A stretch of DNA of 46,643 nucleotides, from positions 1 to 46,643 of the IMG/VR virus record IMGVR_UViG_3300037088_000339. One strand, given 5' to 3'. Shown here one piece after another: positions 6,484-15,163 of the stretch; within the stretch, counting starts at the first letter, position 1; each line of letters starts with the position of its first letter. Below the pieces are notes generated by a model, which saw nothing but the letters and a program-made list of their open reading frames with translations, did not search any database and was not told the DNA's origin. The position numbers and the translations under genes were made by a program. Origin of the DNA: a virus.

Positions 6484-6704
6484 TGGAACTGCGACAGTTG
6501 GGCAAAAAGCCCCTTGTGCAAGGAGCAGTAACTGCCTCAGACCCAGAGGTCGCTCCGGTGGTTGAAGAAGTTCCCGACCCCCTTGCTGCCGTGATCGCCG
6601 GATGGCTGTGTTACCATGAGGCCACCGGTCCATTGCCCTCGCAGCAGTACCTTCGCACTAAGATCAACGATCTGGTGGCGCAGATTCGGGAGTTTCTGGA
6701 ATAA
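6483..6704 (+). CDS. Small hypothetical protein (73 aa)
   Basis: AGGAGG six bases before ATG, which overlaps the previous stop. The sequence begins MELRQLGKKPLVQGA and ends in a helical PSQQYLRTKINDLVAQIREFLE. No recognised domain; located in the packaging module. Confidence 0.6.
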   Translation: MELRQLGKKPLVQGAVTASDPEVAPVVEEVPDPLAAVIAGWLCYHEATGPLPSQQYLRTKINDLVAQIREFLE

Positions 6705-6832
6705 TGGTCGCCGGCTTGCCGCGGAAGAAGGCTCCCTACCGCGTAGGAAAGCGCCCGGCGGGGCGACAGCCGCCTTTTCCCTCGACACCGGTGCAAGTGC
6801 GTAAACGTGCGCCTGCTCGAGGTGGAAAATGA
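6704..6832 (+). CDS. Small basic protein (42 aa)
   Basis: TAATG overlap with the previous gene and ATGA overlap with the next. Very basic and Pro-rich (MVAGLPRKKAPYRVGKRP; QVRKRAPARGGK), possibly nucleic-acid binding. Ribosome site weak, so it would depend on coupled translation. Confidence 0.4.
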   Translation: MVAGLPRKKAPYRVGKRPAGRQPPFPSTPVQVRKRAPARGGK

Positions 6833-6918
6833 ACGCCGCCCTGCGGTCAAACGGTTCTGTGGGGGTCTCCTCCCCGTCCGCAGTACTTATGTATGACTGC
6901 AGGGCGGCACCTCGATGA
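6829..6918 (+). CDS. Micro-ORF (29 aa), possible leader peptide
   Basis: GAGGTGGAAA directly before ATG is a strong ribosome site; the frame ends in TGA overlapping the next ATG. It covers an inverted repeat (6835-6844/6899-6908) whose right arm carries the ribosome site of the following gene. Translation of this micro-ORF would open that stem, so it could be a coupling or leader peptide. Confidence 0.4.
   Translation: MNAALRSNGSVGVSSPSAVLMYDCRAAPR
6835..6908 (+). promoter_or_regulatory. Stem-loop sequestering a ribosome site
   Basis: GCCGCCCTGC (6835-6844) pairs perfectly with GCAGGGCGGC (6899-6908). The right arm includes the AGGG that precedes the ATG at 6915 by about ten bases. The loop holds a second small hairpin (GGGG-TCTCCT-CCCC). 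Confidence 0.5.
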
Positions 6919-7220
6919 ACAATCGTAGCGATTTGGGGAATAAATACCTTGGCGAAACCTGCAAAGCAATCTTCGACTTCATCTCGCGCCTTGCCGTCGG
7001 CGAAACTATCAGCACAGCTACAGTTACAGCAGTTGTCTACTCCGGCGTCGATTCCACGCCGAGTGCGCTTATCTCGGGCAGCGCCGCCATCTCGGGGACG
7101 CAAGTGACGCAACTGACAGTCGGGGGTGTCTTGGGTGTGGTGTATTTACTCACCTGCAGTGTGACAACCTCCGGCAGTCAGACGCTCGTGCTTGAAGGCT
7201 TCATGGGAGTAGTGCCGTGA
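6915..7220 (+). CDS. Ig-like phage adaptor-type structural protein
   Basis: 101 aa, Ser/Thr/Val-rich with a beta-sandwich pattern (VGETISTATVTAVVYSG; AISGTQVTQLTVGG; YLLTCSVTTSGSQTLVLEG). This fits the small Ig-like 'fiber-tail adaptor' type proteins found near terminase genes. Stop overlaps the GTG start of TerL (GTGA). Confidence 0.55.
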   Translation: MNNRSDLGNKYLGETCKAIFDFISRLAVGETISTATVTAVVYSGVDSTPSALISGSAAISGTQVTQLTVGGVLGVVYLLTCSVTTSGSQTLVLEGFMGVVP

Positions 7221-8698
7221 AGGCCGTTCCGGTTAAGCTTACCGCGGATTTAATTGAGTCCTTTGCAGGGACTTTTCTTTCTCCGCGCTACGACAACCGT
7301 GCGCCCACGCCGCAGCTGCATAGGGAGGCCTGGGCACTGTACTGCTCTGACAACCCTCAAGTGATGTGCATAGCCCCTCGTGAACATGCGAAGTCGACCG
7401 CCTTGACCATGGTTTACACGATGGCGGAGGTGCTGTTTCGTTGCAGCGACTACGTGATACTGGTGAGTTCTACAGAAGACCTTGCGGCCGAACAACTCGG
7501 AAACATCAGTGAAGAGCTTCACGAGAACCAAGATATTCGACGGGAGTTTGGAATCAAGGGCTTTGAGAGCGACACAAAGGCTGATATTATTGTGACCTGT
7601 AATGACGGGCATAGGTTTCGTATTCTGTGCCGAGGTGCCGAGCAGCGTATTCGTGGTCGTATGTGGAACGGGAAGCGTCCGAATCTCCTCGTCTGTGACG
7701 ACATGGAAGACGACGAACAGGTCGAGAATCCTGACAGGCGGACGAAGTTTCGGCGTTGGTTCTTCCGAGCCGCCAAGCAAGCCCTGGGCCGCTATGGGAA
7801 GACCCGCGTGCACGGAACTGTTCTACACGATGATTCGTTGTTAAATCGGCTGAAGAAGAATAAGAGCTGGAAACATCTGTTCTATGCGGCACATGAGAGC
7901 TTCGACGACTTCTCAAATATTCTTTGGCCCGAGCAGTGGCCGGAGGCACGCCTTCGTGCTCGCAGGGAAGAGTTCATCCAGGACGGTGATGCCGCCGGGT
8001 ATTCGCAAGAATTCTTGAACAACCCTCTTGACAACAGTGAGGCCTTTCTGCGTAAGGCCGATTTTCGTCCGATGGTCGACGAGGACTACGATAGCGAGAA
8101 GATCATTTGCGCCTCCGCAGATTTTGCAGTAAGCAAGGCGGATAAGGCGAATCGAACCTGTTTTACGGTCGGCGGTAAAGACGTTTCGAACATCTTGCAC
8201 TTCCTCGACGTACGAAAGGGACGCTGGGATCCAGTAGAATGGATTGATGAGATGTTCAGTATTCAGCAACGCTGGTCTCCTGAGGTCTTCTGGGTCGAAG
8301 ACGGTGTGATCTGGAAATCTGTAAGGTCTATGATCTACCGTGAGATGCAGGTGCGTGACATCACCATAAATTTTGAAGCTATCAATCCGGTCAAGGATAA
8401 GGCAACCCGAGGTCGCAGTTATCAAAAGCGTATGCGTGCGGGCCTGTGCCGTTTCGACAAGCACGCAGAATGGTATCCGGACTTCGAACAAGAGAACTTA
8501 CGGTTCACCGGAATTGCGCAGGCGACGTTGGATGATCAGTTCGACTCACCGGCTTTGCTTTCCAAGGGATTCGACGACTTCGCGCACGTGGAGAAGGAAG
8601 ACTTCTACGATGACGAAGAGCGCGATCTGGAAGCAGGTTTTTGGCAACGGAAGACCATGAACAATTCAGACGGGCGTTCCGTTCACTCAGGCTACTAA
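7217..8698 (+). CDS. terL: Terminase large subunit
   Basis: 493 aa, GTG start with GGGAG upstream. Packaging ATPase: Walker A variant APREHAKST (about residue 51), Walker B LLVCDDMEDDE (about 155), coupling segment HGTVLHDDSLL; C-terminal RNase H-like nuclease beginning ICASADFAVSKADK with later acidic residues. It cuts concatemeric DNA and pumps it into the prohead through the portal encoded next. Full family length. Confidence 0.92.
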   Translation: MKAVPVKLTADLIESFAGTFLSPRYDNRAPTPQLHREAWALYCSDNPQVMCIAPREHAKSTALTMVYTMAEVLFRCSDYVILVSSTEDLAAEQLGNISEELHENQDIRREFGIKGFESDTKADIIVTCNDGHRFRILCRGAEQRIRGRMWNGKRPNLLVCDDMEDDEQVENPDRRTKFRRWFFRAAKQALGRYGKTRVHGTVLHDDSLLNRLKKNKSWKHLFYAAHESFDDFSNILWPEQWPEARLRARREEFIQDGDAAGYSQEFLNNPLDNSEAFLRKADFRPMVDEDYDSEKIICASADFAVSKADKANRTCFTVGGKDVSNILHFLDVRKGRWDPVEWIDEMFSIQQRWSPEVFWVEDGVIWKSVRSMIYREMQVRDITINFEAINPVKDKATRGRSYQKRMRAGLCRFDKHAEWYPDFEQENLRFTGIAQATLDDQFDSPALLSKGFDDFAHVEKEDFYDDEERDLEAGFWQRKTMNNSDGRSVHSGY

Positions 8699-10795
8699 AT
8701 GTTAAACATTGATTCCAAGTTTGAGTTAACCAAGGACATTTGGCTGTCGCCGAACCTTTGCAGGCTGTTCGACGAGGAACAACTGCGTGCGATTGGTTGT
8801 GAGGTCTACGCAGGCTATGAGGCGGACGAACAGTCGAGAGACGCTTGGATGCGCCGAAATGAGGCGGGGATGGATCTTGCTTTGCAGATTCAAAAGGCAA
8901 AAACCTTTCCTTGGCCGAACTGTGCAAATATCGCTTTCCCTCTGGTGACGATCGCGGCGATGCAGTTCCACGCGCGCGCCTACCCTACGCTGGTGAGCGG
9001 GAGTCAGGTAGTTCGTTGTAAGGTAAGTGGGCTTGATCCTGATGGGTCGCTAGCGCGGCAGGCCAGCGGCATCGCCATGCACATGAATCATCAGCTGCTG
9101 GAAGAGGACGTTTGCTGGGAGGAGCAAGAAGACAAGGCAATTTTGAATCTAAGCATTGTTGGTACCAATTTTAAGAAGACCTACCATTCCTCCAATCGCG
9201 GCCACAACGTAAGTGAGCTGGTGCTAGCAAAGGACTTGGTGTTGAACTACTGGGCCAAGTCCGTTGAAAATTGTTCGCGTAAAACGCATCTGATTCCGCG
9301 CAGCAAAAACGAGATCTATGAAAATGTAATGAGTGGTGTCTGGGAAGACTGCCTTACCGCTAGTTGGTTCGCAAATCCTCCGAGGCCTAAGCGCAATAAG
9401 AAGGACGAAGAGCAAGACAATCGGCAAGGCGTAACCCCGCCGCAGCCAGACGACACCACATCTTTACTCTTTTTAGAGCAGCATGTGGATCTTGATCTGG
9501 ACGGTGATGGTTACGCCGAGCCCTATATTATTACTGTTGAGAGTAGCTCGAAGCAGGTTGTGCGAATTGTGGCACGCTTTGAGAGCGGTGATGCAGTGAT
9601 ACGGGCAACAGGCGGAAAGTACAAGGGCCGGATTATCAAAATTCAGGCCACAGAGTACTTTACTAAGAAGACCTTTATTCCGTCACCCGACGGTGGGATC
9701 TACGACATAGGATTCGGTGTGTTCCTGGGGCCGCTGAACGAAGCTGTGAGTTCGCTAGTCAATATGCTGCTCGACGCTGGAACCATGCAGACTACTGCAG
9801 GCGGATTCCTGGGGCGCGGAGCGAAAATTCGGAGCGGCACGAACACCCTTGGCCCGTTTGAGTGGAAGCGGGTGGATTGTACAGGTGACGATTTACGAAA
9901 GAGCATGGTTCCCGCCACGGTCAATGCTCCGAGTGACGTACTGTTCCAATTGCTTGATCTATTGATCCAATACACGAGTCGGATCAGTGGAACTACCGAT
10001 ACTACGGTTGGAGAAAATCCAGGACAGAACACTCCAGCACAAACCATGCAGACGATGGTAGAGCAGGGACAAAAGGTCTATACCGCGATCTTCAAGCGCA
10101 TTTGGCGTGCAAGCAAGCTTGAATTTCAGAAACTGTTTGAATTGAACAAGATTTATCTTTCGCTGGATGCTGTGCAGATTGGTGGAGTGACCCGTAAAGA
10201 TTACCTGATGACGAAGGGTGCAATCTGTCCTGTGGCAGATCCGAATGCGACGAGTGAGACGCAGCGGCTGCAGAAAGCAATTGCGCTGAAGCAGGCGGCT
10301 GCGTCGACCCCCGGGTATGACAAGGACGAAGTGGAACGCCGATTCCTGAGTGCCCTCGGTATCGAGGACGTGGAGAAAGTATTTAAGGGTGGCGGCCAGC
10401 CAGCTCCTGATCCGCAGATTGCCATAGCTACGATTATGACACAAGGGCGCTCGGCTGACAAGAAACTTGATGCTGAAGTTAAGATGAAAGCGCTGGAGCT
10501 TGATATACAGAAACTGCAGAATGCTCAGCAAGAATTCGTGGCGGAGTTGACGGAAGAGCGCCGCGTGAATGATGCGAAGATCTTGCAGTTGCAGGGCGCT
10601 GCCATGGAGGCCTCTGCAAACGCACAGTCGGAGCAATCCTACGCGCAAGTCGCAATGATCGACGCACAGATAGCGGCTGCGAGGCACGAGAACGATCGAG
10701 TAGACGCACAGATCGGACACATTCTTCACGCAATGGAAATTGCTTCGAGTCATAAAATTGGAATGAGTAAGGTGAATGGTAATGGCACTGACTGA
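8699..10795 (+). CDS. Portal protein
   Basis: 698 aa. Position directly after TerL, the length, and the pattern (KTFPWPNCANIAFPLVTIAAMQFHAR near residue 65; conserved WVGxxN-like central region; helical crown region ending in Gln/Ala-rich coils, residues 590-690) identify the portal of the P22/Bcep22-like kind. It forms the dodecameric ring used for packaging and as the tail attachment point. The C-terminal long coiled region is typical of a barrel. Confidence 0.85.
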   Translation: MLNIDSKFELTKDIWLSPNLCRLFDEEQLRAIGCEVYAGYEADEQSRDAWMRRNEAGMDLALQIQKAKTFPWPNCANIAFPLVTIAAMQFHARAYPTLVSGSQVVRCKVSGLDPDGSLARQASGIAMHMNHQLLEEDVCWEEQEDKAILNLSIVGTNFKKTYHSSNRGHNVSELVLAKDLVLNYWAKSVENCSRKTHLIPRSKNEIYENVMSGVWEDCLTASWFANPPRPKRNKKDEEQDNRQGVTPPQPDDTTSLLFLEQHVDLDLDGDGYAEPYIITVESSSKQVVRIVARFESGDAVIRATGGKYKGRIIKIQATEYFTKKTFIPSPDGGIYDIGFGVFLGPLNEAVSSLVNMLLDAGTMQTTAGGFLGRGAKIRSGTNTLGPFEWKRVDCTGDDLRKSMVPATVNAPSDVLFQLLDLLIQYTSRISGTTDTTVGENPGQNTPAQTMQTMVEQGQKVYTAIFKRIWRASKLEFQKLFELNKIYLSLDAVQIGGVTRKDYLMTKGAICPVADPNATSETQRLQKAIALKQAAASTPGYDKDEVERRFLSALGIEDVEKVFKGGGQPAPDPQIAIATIMTQGRSADKKLDAEVKMKALELDIQKLQNAQQEFVAELTEERRVNDAKILQLQGAAMEASANAQSEQSYAQVAMIDAQIAAARHENDRVDAQIGHILHAMEIASSHKIGMSKVNGNGTD

Positions 10796-11075
10796 AGAGG
10801 AATTCAAGGAATGGCGACGGTTGCACGCTACGCAGGAGATTATTCGCGTGCTGCAAGCGAAGCGTGAAGAACTTCGGCAACTGTGGGAGGGTGGAAGTTT
10901 CACTGACTACACGCTGGAAGGAACGGCCCTCGTGAACGTAGGAAACGTGGGGACGTGTAAAGGTTACGCTTTCGTGACCGAACTCACCTACGATGACTAT
11001 ATAGCGGAGTTAGATGATGTCGAATCTAAGCGGATTGATGCCTCTGGGCGTAGCAGTATTGGTAAAGAAGTATGA
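10782..11075 (+). CDS. Small hypothetical protein behind the portal
   Basis: 97 aa from ATG at 10782 (AAGGTG upstream), overlapping the portal gene end. Helical start (LTEEEFKEWRRLHATQEIIRVLQAKREELRQLWEGG), then a short beta-rich part (ALVNVGNVGTCKGYAFV). Similar-sized genes occur after the portal in related phages; role unknown. Confidence 0.6.
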   Translation: MALTEEEFKEWRRLHATQEIIRVLQAKREELRQLWEGGSFTDYTLEGTALVNVGNVGTCKGYAFVTELTYDDYIAELDDVESKRIDASGRSSIGKEV

Positions 11076-11343
11076 ACCCGAGCGTACAGGCGGGCTTATT
11101 GAAATTCCTGACGTGGTTCAGGGACGTATGGCAATGGTCGATAATCGAGCTGTTGTGGTCGCTGTTGGCGCAAGTGCATGGCATGATGAACCCGTGCCTA
11201 GAGCAAAAGTTGGAGATAAAGTCTTGATCACGAAGTTTGCGGGTTTCATGGCCAAAGGTCCCGCCGACGGTGCAATGTACCGCTTGGTGAATGACCGCGA
11301 CATCTTCTGTGGAATTACGCATGAAGGAGGCGAACATGTCTGA
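11017..11343 (+). CDS. GroES-like co-chaperonin
   Basis: About 108 aa. Fits the cpn10 fold in order: PLGVAVLVKKYEPERTGGLIEIPD (first strand and the start of the mobile loop), AVVVAVGASA, VGDKVLITKFAGFMAKG and YRLVNDRDIFCGIT (GroES: VLFSKYAG, ILAII end). Such proteins cap GroEL; T4 gp31 is the known phage example needed for capsid folding. Location between portal and scaffold supports a role in head-protein folding. Start could be 11014, 11017 (GGAG seven bases upstream) or 11038. Confidence 0.75.
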   Translation: MSNLSGLMPLGVAVLVKKYEPERTGGLIEIPDVVQGRMAMVDNRAVVVAVGASAWHDEPVPRAKVGDKVLITKFAGFMAKGPADGAMYRLVNDRDIFCGITHEGGEHV

Positions 11344-12199
11344 GCCCTTGGTTGAATCTTTAGCTGCGCCAGAAGTGCAGCAGGAAGCAGAGAAGCTTGG
11401 TTGGATACCGCCCGTGCGGTTCAAGGGTGATCCTGAGCGTTTTATCGACGCGGAGGACTACATTCGGCGGGGGGAGGAAGTCCTTCCGATAGTGAAAGAA
11501 CAGAATAAGCGGCTGAAGGCTGAGCTGGAACAGATCAAGACTGTTGGCACACAGATGCAACAGGCGTTAGTGCAAGCGCAGGCAGCAATTGAGGATCTGA
11601 AGGAGGCGAATTCGGTCAACGTAGTTAAGGCGGCGCAGCAAGCTCGGCTGGAGCTGAAGGCACAACTGGCCAACGCGAGTGAAGCCGGTGATCACGCAGG
11701 CGTTGCTGAATTGACGGATCAGTTGACTCGGCTTGTCGCAGCGGAAAAGGAAGCGAAGGTTGCACCGGTGGTGCCGGTGGTTCCAACACAGCCTGTCCTG
11801 CATCCAGAAATGGTAGCCTGGCAGCAAGAGAACTCGTGGTTCGGTGTGGACAAGGTTCGTACTGCTACAATTCTGGGCATCGCGCAAGAGCTTCGGGACA
11901 CCGGAAATACCACGGTAGGCCGTGAGTTCTTCGACACCGCAAAGCGCGAATTAGTTAAGCGTTTGCGTACGGAAGACGAAGACCCAGAGCTGCCTCGTGA
12001 CAAAGTAGAGGGCGCACGTAATGGAGGTGACTTACGGGATGTTCAACGCGGGGGTCGTACTAAGGGTTATGCTGCGTTGCCGCGTGAAGCTAAGGACGCC
12101 TGTGACGCCGACGCGCGTAAGTTCGTAGGCAAGGGAAAACGCTACGAGACTGCTGACGCTTGGCGTGCTCGTTATGCCGATATTTACTTTGGGAGTTAG
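11336..12199 (+). CDS. Scaffolding protein
   Basis: 287 aa from ATG at 11336 (AAGGAGG five bases upstream, overlapping the previous stop). Highly charged and helical with long coiled-coil stretches (KEQNKRLKAELEQIKTVG; EDLKEANSVNVVKAAQQARLELKAQLA). Position before the capsid genes and composition fit the internal scaffold that guides prohead assembly and leaves before packaging. Confidence 0.75.
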   Translation: MSEPLVESLAAPEVQQEAEKLGWIPPVRFKGDPERFIDAEDYIRRGEEVLPIVKEQNKRLKAELEQIKTVGTQMQQALVQAQAAIEDLKEANSVNVVKAAQQARLELKAQLANASEAGDHAGVAELTDQLTRLVAAEKEAKVAPVVPVVPTQPVLHPEMVAWQQENSWFGVDKVRTATILGIAQELRDTGNTTVGREFFDTAKRELVKRLRTEDEDPELPRDKVEGARNGGDLRDVQRGGRTKGYAALPREAKDACDADARKFVGKGKRYETADAWRARYADIYFGS

Positions 12200-12203
12200 T
12201 AAC

Positions 12204-12722
12204 ATGGAACTGCAAAATACTGCAACAAGAGACCAAAAGGGTGCCTCGGAACGTAAGCGCATTCCGATGAGTACGCCGGTGCAGAAACTGGAAGTGCCGG
12301 AAATGCCAGGATTTCACCTTCACTGGTTTACAAGCGACCCTGCTCGTATCCAGCGAGCACTCGAGGGTGGCTACGAATTCGTAGATGAACAGGAAGTACG
12401 GGTGAATGCAGTGGGCCTTGGTGGTGATTCCGCGCAGTCAGGAAACACAGATCTAGGTTCACGAGTGAGCGTGGTGGCAGGCGGCATTGGCGCGGACTCG
12501 CAGCCGAACCGACTGATTCTTATGAAGATCAAGCAGGAGTGGTACGAGGAAGATCAACAAGTAACTGAGGCGCGGAGTGACAAAGTGGCGATGGCCCTGC
12601 GCGGTGGAGCGATTGGTGCAGAGAGAGAAAAAGGTACCGATGGTGTTCATCGCTATGTGGACAAAGCTCGTACAGTCATTCCTGATCTTTTTACCCCCAA
12701 GCGTGGGAAGTCCCGCGTTTAA
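12204..12722 (+). CDS. Head-associated protein
   Basis: 172 aa from ATG at 12204 (GGGAG upstream). Contains MPGFHLHWFTSDPARIQRALEGGYEFVDEQEV, a block I recognise from proteins encoded between scaffold and capsid in other podoviruses, then LMKIKQEWYEEDQ. Probable assembly or minor head protein. Confidence 0.6.
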   Translation: MELQNTATRDQKGASERKRIPMSTPVQKLEVPEMPGFHLHWFTSDPARIQRALEGGYEFVDEQEVRVNAVGLGGDSAQSGNTDLGSRVSVVAGGIGADSQPNRLILMKIKQEWYEEDQQVTEARSDKVAMALRGGAIGAEREKGTDGVHRYVDKARTVIPDLFTPKRGKSRV

Positions 12723-12737
12723 CGCACGGAGATTTTT

Positions 12738-13349
12738 ATGGCAAATGCAAATCGTGCTTCTGGGTACACTCCTGTTGGGTATCTCAACGGGGCTTCCTGG
12801 AACGGTCAAGCACGACTTTACTCAATTGCGGCGTCTTACGGCACCGAGCTGGCGATTGGAGACCCGGTAATCAGCAACGGTACAGCTGACGTTAACGGTA
12901 TTCCAGGCATCGCGCTTGCAGCTGCAACTGGTGGAGTTCGTGGTGTTATTGTTGGCCTGGGCAAGTCGCCGGGTCTGATGGCAAATCCAAGCAACCTTGA
13001 TACTACCAAGCGTCCCGCCAGCGATCCTGCTGTCTGGTACGCGATGGTAGTTGATGATCCGAATGTGATTTTCGAGATCCAAGAAGAAAGCAATGGAACC
13101 GCTCTTGCTGCGGTGGACGTAGGTATGAATACTATACCGGTGCTGGCAGCTGCTGGTACGTACTTGTCCGGCTGGCTTCTGCGTTCCGCCTCCGGTGCTA
13201 CTCCCGCGGTGACCGCAACGTTGCAACTGAAGCTCCTGGGCCTTGCTCAGAAGCCCGCAGGAACTAACGTTTTCGGCGCCTACGCGAAGTGGCTTGTGCA
13301 GTTCAACGTCCATGAACTTGGACACGGTACCGGCTCGCTTGCCGTTTAA
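12738..13349 (+). CDS. Head decoration-type structural protein
   Basis: 203 aa, CGGAG before ATG. Starts MANANRASGYTPVGYLNGASWNG and continues with a beta-rich domain (LAIGDPVISNGTADVNGIPGI; GVRGVIVGLG). Proteins with this N-terminal signature sit next to the major capsid gene in several podoviruses and behave as capsid decoration or stabilising proteins; the role is inferred from position. Confidence 0.65.
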   Translation: MANANRASGYTPVGYLNGASWNGQARLYSIAASYGTELAIGDPVISNGTADVNGIPGIALAAATGGVRGVIVGLGKSPGLMANPSNLDTTKRPASDPAVWYAMVVDDPNVIFEIQEESNGTALAAVDVGMNTIPVLAAAGTYLSGWLLRSASGATPAVTATLQLKLLGLAQKPAGTNVFGAYAKWLVQFNVHELGHGTGSLAV

Positions 13350-13361
13350 TAGGAGGCTACT

Positions 13362-14282
13362 ATGCCAGCAGGTATTATCAACACAGGCAGTCATCCCAAG
13401 CTGCTTTGGCCCGGCGTTTATACGACCTGGGGTCAAATTTACGACGAGCACGAGAAAGAATACACCGACCTCTATGACGTCAGAACGTCTGATAAAGCGT
13501 ATGAGCAAGGTGTGCAAATTTCTCCGTTCGGCCTCGCCCCGATTAAGCCACAAGGTCAGGGCATTACCTACGATGGTGAAGTGCAGGGTGCAGTTACCAC
13601 GTATTCGCACATCGCGTACGCCTTGGGTTACATCGTTACCTACGAGGAGCTGAAGGACAATCAGTATAAAGAAGTCGCTACTCGTCGTGCGGAAGCAAAT
13701 GCGTTCTCGATGGCACAGACGGTGGAGAACGTCGGCGCATTCCTTTACAACAACGCCTTCAGTACCACGTACTTCACCACAGGTGACGGTGCTGCGCTTT
13801 GCTCAGCCTCGCACGTCAATGCAACTGGCGGCACTTTCAGTAACGCGCTGACGCCGGCAGCGGATCTTTGCGAAGCAAGTCTTGAAGATATCAGCATTCA
13901 GATCATGGGTACTCAGAACGATACGGGCCTTTTGATCAACATTATGCCGGAATCGCTGCATATCTCTAAGAATGAATGGTACAACGCAAATCGTGTGCTG
14001 GGTTCAGTGCTTCAGGCTGACAGTGCCAACAACAACATCAACGTGTTGAAGGCGACTAATGCGTTCCCGAAAGGGATCAAGATGAACCACTACTTCTCAT
14101 CTGCCCATCCATGGTTTATTCGTACGAACTGCCCGAACGGCATGACGTTCTTTTGGAGAGAGGAGCCGTCGTTCGATCAGGATAACGACTTTGATACCAA
14201 GAACGCCAAGGCCGCGAGCTACATGCGGTTCAGTGTGGGTTGCACCGATCCGCGTGGAATCTTCGGCAGTAACGGGCCATAA
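13362..14282 (+). CDS. Major capsid protein
   Basis: 306 aa with a strong AGGAGG site. Signature HPKLLWPGVYTTWGQIYDEH at the N-terminus, central VEGAVTTY-like strand (GEVQGAVTTYSHIAYALGYIVTYEEL), and C-terminal MTFFWREEPSFDQDNDFDTKNAKAASYMRFSVGCTDPRGIFG. These are features of HK97-fold capsid proteins of this phage group. Expected to be the most abundant virion protein. Confidence 0.85.
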   Translation: MPAGIINTGSHPKLLWPGVYTTWGQIYDEHEKEYTDLYDVRTSDKAYEQGVQISPFGLAPIKPQGQGITYDGEVQGAVTTYSHIAYALGYIVTYEELKDNQYKEVATRRAEANAFSMAQTVENVGAFLYNNAFSTTYFTTGDGAALCSASHVNATGGTFSNALTPAADLCEASLEDISIQIMGTQNDTGLLINIMPESLHISKNEWYNANRVLGSVLQADSANNNINVLKATNAFPKGIKMNHYFSSAHPWFIRTNCPNGMTFFWREEPSFDQDNDFDTKNAKAASYMRFSVGCTDPRGIFGSNGP

Positions 14283-14301
14283 GCAGTATTGTTACAATGC
14301 A

Positions 14302-14329
14302 CACGTGAGTTATAGATGAATAATCCACG
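14302..14329. repeat. 28-nt dyad element, copy 4
   Basis: CACGTGAGTTAT, 6 nt (agatga), ATAATCCACG, extended here to a near-perfect 13-pair stem (ACACGTG...CACGTGT). It lies between the capsid gene and the next structural gene. Also in the 113-nt gap: a small CCTGG/CCAGG hairpin. Confidence 0.65.
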
Positions 14330-14395
14330 TGTCTATCAATAACGGTATTGCAGTAAGCGTCCTGGCGTTTCCAGGTAATTGTTGGAGGGTTAAAG

Positions 14396-15148
14396 ATGAG
14401 TAAGAGAAATTCAGTAGGCCTTCCCGAATCGGTTGCATTTGCACCTGCCGCAGGGCAGTTGTTCCGTTACCGTCAAGGAATGGGCATGATCCCGAGTGCT
14501 GAATGGCAAGTCGGCATGGAAGACTTTGCACTCGGAGTGTGGGCTACGAATGTGCCGGAAGGCTGGGCAGGTACCGTGATCGACACAGGGGCAACAGTGG
14601 TTTTGGACACTACGGTAGGTTATCCTACGGGTGCCCTGTTTGGCAGTGATGATGCGGGGGAAGGTGCTTGTATCTATGGCACAAAATTCCTTCAACTAAC
14701 TGCGGACAAACGATTCTTCATGGAGTGCAGGTTTCAGACGAAAGCCGCTGCGGATACCACGGTGCAATTTGGCTTGTCCTCTGTTACGGCGACTACGAAC
14801 CCCGAGGACATCTGGACAACGACCTCCACGGACTTAGTAGCTTTCGGCATCCTTACGGGTGACGCTACTGTTACAATGTTGTGCGACGCAGGGAACAGTG
14901 GATCAACTGCTGAACTCGGGTCGATTGATCTTAAAGATGCCACGTGGCATACACTAGCGATCTACTTTGATGGTACCTACATTTATGGCTATGTCGATGG
15001 TGTGTTCGCTATTAAGTGGTCTCAAGCCGCCGCGACGACCATTCCGACGGGTGTAGTTCTCGCCCCGTTTGTCGGCTTCCTCAATGGTACTACCGGCACA
15101 ACGCAAAAAGGCCATTGTGACTATCTTCGCTGGGTTCTTGAACGTTAA
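14396..15148 (+). CDS. Concanavalin-like structural (head/tail) protein
   Basis: 250 aa; GGAGGG before ATG. Pattern of a jelly-roll/LamG-like fold: DKRFFMECRFQTKAAADTTVQFGLS, ATWHTLAIYFDGTYIYGYVDGVFAIKW, VVLAPFVGFLNGT. Such folds bind glycans or decorate capsids. First gene after the dyad element downstream of the capsid gene. Confidence 0.6.
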   Translation: MSKRNSVGLPESVAFAPAAGQLFRYRQGMGMIPSAEWQVGMEDFALGVWATNVPEGWAGTVIDTGATVVLDTTVGYPTGALFGSDDAGEGACIYGTKFLQLTADKRFFMECRFQTKAAADTTVQFGLSSVTATTNPEDIWTTTSTDLVAFGILTGDATVTMLCDAGNSGSTAELGSIDLKDATWHTLAIYFDGTYIYGYVDGVFAIKWSQAAATTIPTGVVLAPFVGFLNGTTGTTQKGHCDYLRWVLER

Positions 15149-15163
15149 TCGAAAGGAAAAGAA

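Noticed and set aside
9959-10903. 314-aa ORF on the - strand
   Set aside because: Opposite the portal gene; no start signal and no recognisable motif.
14300-14396. New operon promoter of the -35/-10 housekeeping type after the capsid gene
   Set aside because: No acceptable -35/-10 pair; the dyad element is the only clear signal.
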